From: Lentisphaerota bacterium | GTDB taxonomy: Bacteria > Verrucomicrobiota > Lentisphaeria > Victivallales > Victivallaceae | Assembly: GCA_017134815.1 (NCBI GenBank) | Contig: CP071032.1 | Coordinates: forward strand, 2,662,001 to 2,726,000 | DNA length: 64,000 bases | Direction of reading: 5' to 3' | Part shown: positions 54,242-62,883 of the stretch, one piece after another | How positions within the stretch are numbered: the first letter of the stretch is position 1 | Layout of the letters: the number at the start of each line of letters is the position of its first letter | Notes under the pieces: model-generated | What the model was told of the DNA's origin: nothing | Databases searched by the model: none | The model's input: only the letters and a program-made list of their open reading frames with translations | Program-made: the position numbers and the translations under genes

Positions 54242-55528
54242 CTAGTATTCTTTCCAGCCGGGGTTGACTACATCAAAATTTCTGTGGTTAAAGGTTGCAA
54301 TCCTTTCCCAGCATGGATCATTTATCAGTGCCTTTTTCAGGTTTCCCGGTGAAATTTCGGCATTAATCGGATTAGTCAATACAGTCAACCGCTCTGCAGG
54401 CGGAAATTCCCGGTAAAACTGATTGGCTGCCAGGATGCATCTGGCTACAAAATTTGAGCAGTAAAAATCGGAGCTGAGGTTTCTATTATTGAATTGAGGT
54501 TCGTTATACCTGCCTCCAATACCGAAAGGAGTAATTGCCCTTATCATACGTGAATGACTCGAGTACTGCCCATAATTGTTCTCACTTTTTTCCATCTGAT
54601 CATAGATCATTTCTCCAAACTCACCGATAGTTTCCCCGACGATTCTACTTTTATTTCGAAAAACTGTAACATTTGAATACCAGAGGTATCCCTTTATGTC
54701 GCCCTTGCGGATTTTTGGCGGGTTAGCCTCAATCACTTCACCCTTCTCGCCGCAAATTAAACTGGCATGAAATTGATTCGACCATGAGGTTAAAGTAATT
54801 GTCTTTACACACTTTGATTTTTCATAAGTGCCGCTGATAAAGGCAATATCACCACGCAGCAATTGATTGGTATTTTGACGACTGAATTTCAACAGCTGTT
54901 CATTTGACACGTTTATCGTATCCGGAAAAAATGCCTCTTTCAAAATTTGCCGGTGGTTCAAGTACTTATTTATAAAGTTTAAAGTTGTGGTTGGCTTTTC
55001 GCGTCGAGTACTGCCAAATCCCCAGCCGTGGTTGCGATGTTGCGCCGCGTGCCAGACAAATCTTCTAAAAAATGATTCTGCAGTTTTAGGGTCTAACGAC
55101 TGCTCTGCCTGCAGGTCTTCACAGCATTTTATCAGCCTGTTGCGTTTATCATTTTTCAATCTTCTGGGAGCGCAGGTTTCAATAGTTTTATTCATTAGAC
55201 GAATCAGTTCATCTTTTATATCACCTGACAGGCACAGGACGGTTGTAAGTTCCCGGTCATTATTCAGCTCTTTGTTTAAAAAAAATATTAATGGAGAAGT
55301 TGAATATTTTTTTCTGTTGAAAAAATTGTCACAGCGCAGGGAAGCTAATTCAATAAAATCATTAAAAACAGCTCTGATTTGCTGTAAGGTTTTAACTTCA
55401 TCTGAAGAAAAGTAGTCAAGGCACTTTTCCAGGTCTTGATGAACCCTGTCATGGTAATTATCCAGTTTTAGAGCCTGTCTCATGATGACCACTGCTTTGT
55501 TTTTTATAACTGTCTGAGAATAAGGCAT
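54242..55528 (-). CDS. Putative permuted NlpC/P60 (YiiX-like) cysteine hydrolase
   Basis: A 428-residue cytoplasmic protein. The N-terminal 220 residues are helical and unrecognised (Cys-rich patches RLIKCCEDL and ETCAPRRL). The C-terminal half has the order of the circularly permuted papain fold: GDIAFISG, His254 in NQFHASLICGEKGEVIEANP (split: NQFHASLIC, GEVIEANP, Glu267 included), Cys357 in SSDFYCSNFVARCIL and ISPGNLKKAL, which corresponds to the usual 'P.dL' ending. YiiX-type proteins hydrolyse amide or lipid-ester bonds. The start follows GAGGTG. Assignment is by motif order, not by search. Confidence 0.68.
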   Translation of the reverse strand: MPYSQTVIKNKAVVIMRQALKLDNYHDRVHQDLEKCLDYFSSDEVKTLQQIRAVFNDFIELASLRCDNFFNRKKYSTSPLIFFLNKELNNDRELTTVLCLSGDIKDELIRLMNKTIETCAPRRLKNDKRNRLIKCCEDLQAEQSLDPKTAESFFRRFVWHAAQHRNHGWGFGSTRREKPTTTLNFINKYLNHRQILKEAFFPDTINVSNEQLLKFSRQNTNQLLRGDIAFISGTYEKSKCVKTITLTSWSNQFHASLICGEKGEVIEANPPKIRKGDIKGYLWYSNVTVFRNKSRIVGETIGEFGEMIYDQMEKSENNYGQYSSHSRMIRAITPFGIGGRYNEPQFNNRNLSSDFYCSNFVARCILAANQFYREFPPAERLTVLTNPINAEISPGNLKKALINDPCWERIATFNHRNFDVVNPGWKEY

Positions 55529-56296
55529 TCAATAGCACCTCAAATTTCGTTATTGTTTATAATTAAACACCAATCTTCACTTCGCGGTATAATTAAAAGT
55601 TCCATACTGTAAAAAGTCTCACATTATTTGCTGTTTGTTCGATAATTGCTTAATTTAAGCACTTGTATAAGTTTTAGTACAATATAAAAATGAATATTTT
55701 TATTGACATTAATCTTTAAGTAAACTTAAAAGAACGCACTTGAAACTGGTGGAGTATTGTATAATGTATTTGCTGCATTATGTTTAATGACAAATAGCAT
55801 ATCCTATTAATTTTTAGTGCCTTATCATTTTTTAACTGAAAATAAAAACTGCTTTGCAATAATTGTTGATGTTGTGTGTCTTTTTCATTTTTAAAATTAT
55901 GATAATTCTGAAAACAATATTATTAGAGTGCTAATAGCTGATGGGGAGATAAGTTATAAAGGGAGGTTAAAAATTTTTTCAGTTGTTTTTTATTGTGCTG
56001 ACCTGCTCGACAGCCAGAAATCACAGGACTGAAAAATGTTTAAATTACCAAGCTGAGTTTTCTTTATATTACCTTGGACAATGCTTTGAAAATAATACGA
56101 CATTATTTTTATTTGTATTTGAATGTAGGACAATTCATATATATAGGTAATAAATATTAGTAATATTTTAGAAGATTGCCCAGCTTCTACTCTACAGATA
56201 TTTTTGTATATTGCTGAAAATATCAGACTTCTTGCGCAAAAAGTTCCAACAATAAAAAACTGACTAATTATGGCAGAAACAACAGCGGGATTTACA
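55529..56296. other. Long divergent spacer
   Basis: These 768 AT-rich bases hold no gene I can support; a minus-strand frame near 55990-56334 is low in complexity and lacks a ribosome site. A TTGACA at 55703 has only a poor -10 partner (TTAAAA). The promoters of the two flanking genes must lie here. Confidence 0.45.
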
Positions 56297-57964
56297 ATGT
56301 ATAACAGGATTACAGGTTTGGCGACAGTATTCATCTTTATATTTTTAACTTTTGAATGTTTTGCTCGAATTACAATAAATATTCACAATGAGACGGGAGA
56401 CTCGAGGGCTTTTTTATATTTGAACACGCCGGCCGGAAGTGTTAAGGGGTTGTCCGGCAGCGATCAGGATTTCAATGCCCAAATATATAAGCAGCCTTTT
56501 CTCAATGGAAACAATGAATATCAGATAAGTTTTGACAGTATTGACAGCGGAAATTTAAACTTTGGCCTGCTTGGGCCTGAGTCAGAAGCATCTGATGCAT
56601 TCAGGAATAATAAGTCAATCAGTACAACGAGTGACGCTTATACCGGTTTCATTGAATTTTCTTACCTTCCTCCAGGAAACGGTGATAAAGGAAAAGTTTA
56701 CTGGGACCTTAGCAATGTTGACCAGCTGGGAATGCTTTGCGGTTTGAAAAGTAACGACCCCGGGTTGATAAAAGCTGGATACAATAAAGATGGGAACAGC
56801 TTCACAAAGGCCCTTCTGGATAAGCTGGCTGAGGAGGAGGTAGATGTAAAATCCATTGCCGTTAACTGTGGTCCGGATTTAAAGTACATAAAGCTTTTAG
56901 GACCGACTATCAGGCCGGAGGCCTACTCTGAAATGTATAACAGGTACCTTGATAACCTGACCGCCGGAGAAGTAAATGTCACACTTTGGTCTGATGCCCT
57001 GCCAGTGGCCGGTTCCAGCTACAGGAGCTGGAAGGATAATGACTGGCAGAGCTCTGAATTTACTGGTCACTTCTCGCCACCAGCTGATGTCAACGTCGGA
57101 GATGTATTGATAAAAGATGTCATTCTGCAGCTGACAAACGATCTTTATAACACTAGAATTTACTTGACAAAGTCTGCTTTAAGCGGCAAAAGCATTGTGT
57201 CGGGTGACAGTGACGGCGGTATGTATGTCACCTGCAACGATGAAATTATTAATGACAGTTCAGTCAGTCCTGCTTTGAATTCGGCAAATGTTCACCTTAA
57301 CTGGGTGGGGAATTCACCGGCAGAGACCTACAGGTTTCAGGCATGGGTTGACAGTGTAACCAGAGAATTGCTTGTGGCACTTAACTGTGGTCGCATCGCT
57401 GTTACACCCGGCGCGTATTATTCTCAGAAAGATGAGTATACCTGGGTCCCGGAAAAGGACAGGGTATATGAGAATCCATACAACCAGTACATTGTCGCAA
57501 ACTCAAATTCATACGGAATGTCTTATTCCGACGGGGCTGGCGGCAAGGTACAGTACCTGACGGGGCCGGATGTGGTTGTTGATCTTTATCTGCTGGGACC
57601 GGATAACCAGGATACCTCTAAATATTACGACTCTTCTGACCAGAGCTATAATGGCCCAACTCAGTACGAGGTTGCTTTTGGTTTCGGGAGTACTGTGGAT
57701 AAAGTTGAGATTGACGGAAAAACAGTTATTCAGGACAGCAATTCCAGTTTAATTTACTGGATACCAAATGACATATCCAGGGGAAAGTGGATTGATATGA
57801 CGGTTTATAAAACCGATAAGACTATGCTGACCTGTAAACTGTATTTCCCGGATGACGCACAGCAGCCTTCAATTAAGGATGCCCAGGGCATTACGGGTGC
57901 TGTCTGGAATGAAGTCCCGGATAATCCGGTCACTAAATGGGTGCTGCAAACTGCCCCGATATAA
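56297..57964 (+). CDS. Secreted GH64/thaumatin-like protein (beta-1,3-glucanase candidate)
   Basis: A 555-residue exported protein. The signal peptide is ITGLATVFIFIFLTFECFA. After a beta-rich N-terminal part comes FIEFSYLPPGNGDKGKVYWDLSNVDQLGM (here in parts: FIEFSY and KVYWDLSNVDQLGM), which resembles the DLS.VD..G segment of GH64 beta-1,3-glucanases; further on NPYNQYIVANSNSYGMSYSD resembles their N.YN...........YSD segment. Overall similarity is partial, and catalytic Glu/Asp cannot be assigned. The ATG at 56297 has GCGGGA upstream; an earlier ATG at 56270 has none. It may degrade beta-1,3-glucan or only bind sugar. Confidence 0.6.
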   Translation: MYNRITGLATVFIFIFLTFECFARITINIHNETGDSRAFLYLNTPAGSVKGLSGSDQDFNAQIYKQPFLNGNNEYQISFDSIDSGNLNFGLLGPESEASDAFRNNKSISTTSDAYTGFIEFSYLPPGNGDKGKVYWDLSNVDQLGMLCGLKSNDPGLIKAGYNKDGNSFTKALLDKLAEEEVDVKSIAVNCGPDLKYIKLLGPTIRPEAYSEMYNRYLDNLTAGEVNVTLWSDALPVAGSSYRSWKDNDWQSSEFTGHFSPPADVNVGDVLIKDVILQLTNDLYNTRIYLTKSALSGKSIVSGDSDGGMYVTCNDEIINDSSVSPALNSANVHLNWVGNSPAETYRFQAWVDSVTRELLVALNCGRIAVTPGAYYSQKDEYTWVPEKDRVYENPYNQYIVANSNSYGMSYSDGAGGKVQYLTGPDVVVDLYLLGPDNQDTSKYYDSSDQSYNGPTQYEVAFGFGSTVDKVEIDGKTVIQDSNSSLIYWIPNDISRGKWIDMTVYKTDKTMLTCKLYFPDDAQQPSIKDAQGITGAVWNEVPDNPVTKWVLQTAPI

Positions 57965-57981
57965 GAACAAGTGATGAATGC

Positions 57982-58057
57982 GGTGGTAATAAAAAGCAGA
58001 ATAAATGTTAGTAATACCGTAATTTCTGGTAATTATCTAACTCTGCTTATTACCTCC
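57982..58057. repeat. Long nested inverted repeat after the GH64-like gene
   Basis: Successive blocks on the left, GGTAATA, AAGCAG, GTTAG and TAATACC, are matched in reverse order on the right by GGTAATTA, CTAAC, CTGCTT and TATTACC. The result is a nearly continuous imperfect hairpin of about 75 bases. It lies between two convergent genes and could be a terminator or a small mobile-element relic. Confidence 0.55.
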
Positions 58058-58134
58058 CCGTTCACCTGTTGAATTCCACTGGTTGCCATATGTACGGGAA
58101 TCCGCTGTAATCGCACCAGTTTTCAAAAGCAGAT

Positions 58135-59196
58135 TCACTGGTCATCTTTTCTATCATCGCAATCTGCGATTTCATTACTGTTCTGAGCTATGAACGGCCT
58201 GCTGGCATGAGCTATATTTTCCACCCAGTCATACAGAACATAGCTGCTGAATTTATCCAGGTTTAGTCTTTCAGGGACTTGTTTTATACTGGTAATTAAT
58301 TCACTCCAGTTATGAGTGTTCAACGCTGCCTTTACGGCATCTGAAGTACGTGTTGAGTTTAATAGCAGGTGATAGGTGACAATAATATATTCTCCAAGAT
58401 TCCCCATTTTAGCAATGCTCCAGAAACTGGAAATTTCTGATGTCGTTTTAAATTTAGCCGTATTGGGCCCAAGTAAAAGTGGGCCTTGAGGGCGTTCACA
58501 TAATACGAGGATATTGCCGATTTTACCCATATCAATAGTGTGATTAGATGCTGCAGTTATTCCCAGCGGAACAAAGATGCCAGCGGGCAGGAATTGCACT
58601 ACTTCCCTGGATTCGGGATGACTGTGTTTAGCAGCAAAGCCGTGAAAGGATAAATTAAATTCTTTGCCAACCATACTTTCATCTTCATGGTGAGAGCCTT
58701 TGCCGGTGATAACAGCGCATATATGGCATGTAACCCCCTCTCGCATGAGTATTTCGCTAATGTCTGCAAACTGATGCACTCTAGGGGTAATACTTTGTCG
58801 AACGTGTCTGGGTAAAAGTTCCAGTGAATTTTCATTCAGGTTGACGACAAGCAGCCGCTGTCTGAATTTATAACCAAATCCGCGCGAGTAAAATCCGACT
58901 GCCGATAGCTCACCGAACAAAGGATAATTCTGATTAACAGGTGGACTTAAAAAACCTGTCGGTGGCAGGCTCCATTGTTTCGCCTGTACAAAATCAAATA
59001 AAACTATAGTCAATGATGAAATATCAGAGGCATCAGGTCCCTGGACGGGCATGCCTGCAGATTTCGGCGAAGCCAGAGTGAATGTTAGTAATAATAAAAC
59101 TGAAGCAAACCCTTTGCAGGGCAGTTTTATTTGTTTATGCAGGTTTTTCGAAATAATAATTTCAAATAGAACTGTGAATGATTTCCTCTGCCGCAT
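58135..59196 (-). CDS. Secreted orphan protein, family B copy 2
   Basis: A 353-residue paralogue of the protein at 26425-27588, on the same strand. The N-terminus is longer and basic before a hydrophobic signal segment (FASVLLLLTFTLASPKSAG, residues 31-49). The mature part carries the shared blocks in order: AKQWSLPP, RLLVVNLNENSLELLPRHVR, HICAVITGKG, EFNLSFHGFAAKHS, AGIFVPLGITAAS, TSEISSFWSIAKMGN and IIVTYHLLLNSTRTSDAVKA. A strong ribosome site GGAGGAG lies before the ATG. Function unknown. The conserved FHGFAAK and FW.IAKM blocks would be the first places to look for an active site. Confidence 0.75.
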   Translation of the reverse strand: MRQRKSFTVLFEIIISKNLHKQIKLPCKGFASVLLLLTFTLASPKSAGMPVQGPDASDISSLTIVLFDFVQAKQWSLPPTGFLSPPVNQNYPLFGELSAVGFYSRGFGYKFRQRLLVVNLNENSLELLPRHVRQSITPRVHQFADISEILMREGVTCHICAVITGKGSHHEDESMVGKEFNLSFHGFAAKHSHPESREVVQFLPAGIFVPLGITAASNHTIDMGKIGNILVLCERPQGPLLLGPNTAKFKTTSEISSFWSIAKMGNLGEYIIVTYHLLLNSTRTSDAVKAALNTHNWSELITSIKQVPERLNLDKFSSYVLYDWVENIAHASRPFIAQNSNEIADCDDRKDDQ

Positions 59197-59473
59197 TTTC
59201 TCCTCCTGTGGTGAACAAGCACTACATAACTACCTTTCCTTTGAGCGTTGTTGCATAATTTTTTTATATAATTCATTCATTATGAGTATATAATAAAGTC
59301 CTGAGGCGATTATTCAATCACTAAAACTTATTATATATTAAATCTTCGAATATTTTCCTGGAAAAGCTGTTTACCGGTTTAGTAATTCTGGGCTTGGTTT
59401 TAACAAAACGGCTTTGAAGGATTAGAAAACTAAAGCTATAGTAGTCAAAATGAGAAAAAGGTAAAATATATTC

Positions 59474-62074
59474 ATGGTTTTATCTGTTATGGGAGAGAAT
59501 GTGGAAAAAACAAAAGACAGAAAGGCATATTTCAGGATAAAAGCGATTTTGCTGTTTCTGGTTTTTCTGGCCCTGGCTCTGGCCTGGGCTTTTTATAAAT
59601 TGCCTGATTATGTTCAGGACCGGGTCCTGCCGCAGATTGCAAAGAGCTACGGATTTCCTAACCTGCATGCAAAGATGCGCCGGATAGGGATGTCTGGAGT
59701 CGATGTTGGGCGCTTGAACTTTGCGAATGGCGCGATTGCGGTTGATTCCGTGAGGGTTGACTACAGGTTACTGCCGTTGCTTACTCGCAATACAATGCAT
59801 ATAAAAAGAATGACCTTAAGCGGCATTAAAGTTAACTGCATAGTAAAAGATAATAAAATTGAGCTGGAAAACTTCGATTTTCAAAAACTGAAGAAACACC
59901 TTGCAGCCAGAAAAAAAACGACTCCTGACAAGGCTTCAAAGTACAAGGTTGCGATAGATGAAGTTGTCTTTGACGGTTTGCTGAACCTCAGGAAAGGAAA
60001 TGATTGTTATACTGCGCATTTTTCAGCAATTATAAAGCCTGACAGCGACTTCAAAAAAATTGATATAAAATTGACTTCCGGTATCGGCTCAGCTAAAACT
60101 GAGGCAAATGCGTTGCTCGACCTGAAAAAGTGTGCAGCACAAATACAGGTGAACCAGTATGCAAACCTTAAAGAAGTTGAGGGTTTGCTGCGGTTGAAGA
60201 AAGGTATTGAGCTGAGTGGGAGTCTTCGAGCGGCCCTGAAAAGCAGTTTTACCTGGAAGCCCTTTGCTTTGAGGTTTGTAGAGCTGAATGTGAAAGTTCC
60301 TGGTTTCAGTTTCATAAAAGGCGGCGAGAAAGTTGCTGCTGATAAAATGATTTTTAAGGCTTTAGGCAGAAAAGGTAAAGTGAATTTTATGACCGGTAAT
60401 CTGCATTTTACAGGAAAAGCAGAGGCGGAAATCAAACAAATTTCAGGCGGAATGAATATACAGACTGACCGATTGAACATCAGCTGTAATGTGCCGGTAC
60501 TGGTAAAAACTCTGGGTAATCTGAACTTGAAAGCTGGCAGCCCGCTTCAGGCTCAATGCGATTTAAACGGAGAATACAAATCTGGCGCCTGGAATGCCGC
60601 GGCGGATTTAAGTATACAGCCGTTTAATGCTGTTTTGCCGTTTGGTCAATTGAGTTTGAGTAAAACAGTTTTTGCCTTAAAAACTGGAGCTGATGACTTG
60701 AAAAGCTTGCCGCTGGTTTCAGTTAAAGCCTGCGTCGGAGCAATAAATTTAGCCCACAAGCTTATGGATGTGAAAGTTCCGGAAAGTAAATTACAGGCGG
60801 TTATTAACGGCAGGCATGTCAAAGGGCTTGCCAGCTTTGAAAATGGCGTGATTGACTGCAGTAAGTTTAAACTCAAAGTTGATGGCGTCAGTTTGAAATG
60901 TCCTTTTGCTTATCCTGACAGGATGCCGACAGCCGCAATTGACTGTAAGAAAATTACCTGGGACAATTTACTCCTGGGCAGGCTTTCAGGAAAAATAAAT
61001 ACCGGACTGCCGGTGTCAACTTACTCGGCAATTGTCGCAGTAGCTCCCTTTGCGGGAATGAAAATCAGCCTGTCCGGTGCTGTCAAAACAGGAGCCGCGT
61101 CAGGGTTTGAATTGAAAGCAGTGCTGCCGAAATACAGAATTACCACCCTGAGCGGGTTAGCCGGAAAGTTTGAGATGTTGAGGAATATGACTTTCAGCGC
61201 CATGTGTGAGGGGACCGCATTGTTCAGAAAAAGCGGAGAAAAAATTTACAGCACGGGCAATTTCAAGCTCAGTCAGGGAAACTGGAGCAGCAAAGATAAC
61301 GATATGAGACTGGAAGGGGTGTCTTTGTCACTGCAGCTGGCAGATCTGTTGAAGTTGCGCAGCCTGCCGAATCAAAAGCTGAAGTTTGATCGCTTTGAAG
61401 CCGGTAAAATGTTGGTGACTGCTGGTGAGGTCGATTTTCAAATTGAATCGCCAAAGTCTTATTTGCTTGAGAAAAGTTCATTCGGCTTGTGTGGCGGGCA
61501 TATCTATACTCATGCAATGCGGATAAAAACCGGGAGACACAATTATCGAGCGATTGTTTATTGTGACGGCATAGTTCTCTCGCAACTAATTGAATCGCTT
61601 GGCTTGAGTCGGGCAGTTGGCAGAGGAAAGGTGCTGGGAAGAATACCGGTACGGTTAAGTAAACAGGGGATTACTTTTGAAAAGGGTTACCTCTACTCTG
61701 TGCCGGGCAGGGGCAATAATCTGAAGCTGCTGGATACTGAAGCGCTGATGAAAAACGTTCCTGAAAATACCCGTGAATTTACGCAGCTGGATATCGCTGG
61801 AGAAGCCTTAAAAGATTTTGATTACCAATGGGTCAAGCTGTACTTGAATACTGCGGATGGTGAACTTAAAATAAAGATGAAACTGGACGGCAAGCCGGCA
61901 AATGCACTGCCGTTTACTTATGATAATAAAAGGAAAATGTTTGTACGCATAAAAGGTAAAGGTGCAAAATTTCAGGGTATCAGGCTGGATGTAAATACCA
62001 GCATACCTTTGAACAGATTAATGCATATCAGTAGTAAATTTAAAAAACTCACAGGAGGAGTCCCCCGCAAATGA
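59474..62074 (+). CDS. ydbH: YdbH-like AsmA-superfamily intermembrane lipid-transport protein
   Basis: An 866-residue protein with one N-terminal membrane anchor (FRIKAILLFLVFLALALAWA) and a very long beta-strand-rich periplasmic part, as in the AsmA/TamB/YdbH group that bridges the envelope and moves phospholipids to the outer membrane. The family call rests mainly on context: the next two genes match ynbE and ydbL, the E. coli partners of ydbH, in the same order. The stop overlaps the ynbE start (ATGA). A weak AAGGT lies before the ATG at 59474; an internal GTG (59501) is an alternative. Confidence 0.83.
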   Translation: MVLSVMGENVEKTKDRKAYFRIKAILLFLVFLALALAWAFYKLPDYVQDRVLPQIAKSYGFPNLHAKMRRIGMSGVDVGRLNFANGAIAVDSVRVDYRLLPLLTRNTMHIKRMTLSGIKVNCIVKDNKIELENFDFQKLKKHLAARKKTTPDKASKYKVAIDEVVFDGLLNLRKGNDCYTAHFSAIIKPDSDFKKIDIKLTSGIGSAKTEANALLDLKKCAAQIQVNQYANLKEVEGLLRLKKGIELSGSLRAALKSSFTWKPFALRFVELNVKVPGFSFIKGGEKVAADKMIFKALGRKGKVNFMTGNLHFTGKAEAEIKQISGGMNIQTDRLNISCNVPVLVKTLGNLNLKAGSPLQAQCDLNGEYKSGAWNAAADLSIQPFNAVLPFGQLSLSKTVFALKTGADDLKSLPLVSVKACVGAINLAHKLMDVKVPESKLQAVINGRHVKGLASFENGVIDCSKFKLKVDGVSLKCPFAYPDRMPTAAIDCKKITWDNLLLGRLSGKINTGLPVSTYSAIVAVAPFAGMKISLSGAVKTGAASGFELKAVLPKYRITTLSGLAGKFEMLRNMTFSAMCEGTALFRKSGEKIYSTGNFKLSQGNWSSKDNDMRLEGVSLSLQLADLLKLRSLPNQKLKFDRFEAGKMLVTAGEVDFQIESPKSYLLEKSSFGLCGGHIYTHAMRIKTGRHNYRAIVYCDGIVLSQLIESLGLSRAVGRGKVLGRIPVRLSKQGITFEKGYLYSVPGRGNNLKLLDTEALMKNVPENTREFTQLDIAGEALKDFDYQWVKLYLNTADGELKIKMKLDGKPANALPFTYDNKRKMFVRIKGKGAKFQGIRLDVNTSIPLNRLMHISSKFKKLTGGVPRK

Positions 62075-62283
62075 AACAGTTACTGTATATAATTGGTACC
62101 AGTGTGCTGTTATACGGCTGTACCTCACACAAAATCGAAAGTAAAAGCGAGCTTGATGTCAAACCTATTGAAATCAAGCCGATTCATATAACCATTGATA
62201 TTAATGTGAAAGTTGACCGTGCACTGGACAACTTCTTTGGTGATTTAGACCAGGAAGCTGATCAGGTTAAACCATCAAAATAG
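62071..62283 (+). CDS. ynbE: YnbE-like outer-membrane lipoprotein
   Basis: A 70-residue lipoprotein. The signal ends at lipobox LLYGC with Cys16. After a short linker comes IKPIHITIDINVKVDRALDN, matching the ITINMNVKIEHEI core of E. coli YnbE. In E. coli, YnbE multimerises and completes the bridge of YdbH to the outer membrane. The start overlaps the ydbH stop, and 11 bases separate it from the next gene. Confidence 0.85.
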   Translation: MKQLLYIIGTSVLLYGCTSHKIESKSELDVKPIEIKPIHITIDINVKVDRALDNFFGDLDQEADQVKPSK

Positions 62284-62294
62284 AGGAAATAGTT

Positions 62295-62663
62295 ATGATT
62301 AGAATGATGAAAATTACAGTTTGCGCAATGATGCTGACTTTGACTGCAGTTACAGTTTTTGGAGGAGCTAAAGAAATAAAGGCCAGAATGAAGGCCCGCC
62401 TGCCGCAGCTGGAAGTGCTTAAGCAGCAAGGTGTCATCGGTGAAAACAACAAAGGTTATCTGGAGGTGCTGAAAACTGATGACGAAGCCAAAAAACTGGT
62501 TGAAGCCGAAAACAAAGACCGCAAGGTAGTGTATACAGCTATTGCCCGCCAGCAGAAAGTTTCTGTTGAAATGGTTGGAAAACGCAGGGCCTTGATGATC
62601 GCCAAACGGGCCCCCAAAGGGCAGATGCTGCAGGGCCCCAAAGGGAAATGGTATAGTAAATAG
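62295..62663 (+). CDS. ydbL: YdbL-like periplasmic protein (DUF1318)
   Basis: A 122-residue exported protein: signal peptide ITVCAMMLTLTAVTVFG, then a helical DUF1318 domain (IKARMKARLPQLEVLKQQGV, GENNKGYLEVL and IARQQKVSVEMVGKRRA). In E. coli YdbL keeps YnbE from forming runaway multimers. GAGGAAATAGTT precedes the ATG. The last residues (APKGQMLQGPKGKWYSK) agree with the family's usual Gly-Trp ending. A strong terminator follows. Confidence 0.88.
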   Translation: MIRMMKITVCAMMLTLTAVTVFGGAKEIKARMKARLPQLEVLKQQGVIGENNKGYLEVLKTDDEAKKLVEAENKDRKVVYTAIARQQKVSVEMVGKRRALMIAKRAPKGQMLQGPKGKWYSK

Positions 62664-62679
62664 TATTTTTTTGATTCTG

Positions 62680-62711
62680 GCCGGACTGCAAAAGGCAGTC
62701 CGGCTTTTTTT
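62680..62711 (+). terminator. Rho-independent terminator of the ydbH operon
   Basis: GCCGGACTGC (62680-62689) and GCAGTCCGGC (62695-62704) form a perfect 10-bp GC-rich stem with a 5-base loop followed by seven T residues. Confidence 0.95.
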
Positions 62712-62883
62712 GTATGATAAATTGATTTTTTAAGTCAGTTAGGTTACCTTAATTAAATGAGTTTTGAGGAAGAAAATGCTGCGGTTGAGTATTGTTTGCC
62801 GTTTAAAAATTTTGTGGTAAGCTACTTACAGCTGTGCAGCTTTTTATGGAATACAAACGGTATTTAATAAAGAGATGACTGCA

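Noticed and set aside
57982..58057. Integron attC site
   Set aside because: The hairpin lacks the RYYYAAC and GTTRRRY ends at the proper places, and no integrase or cassette series is nearby.
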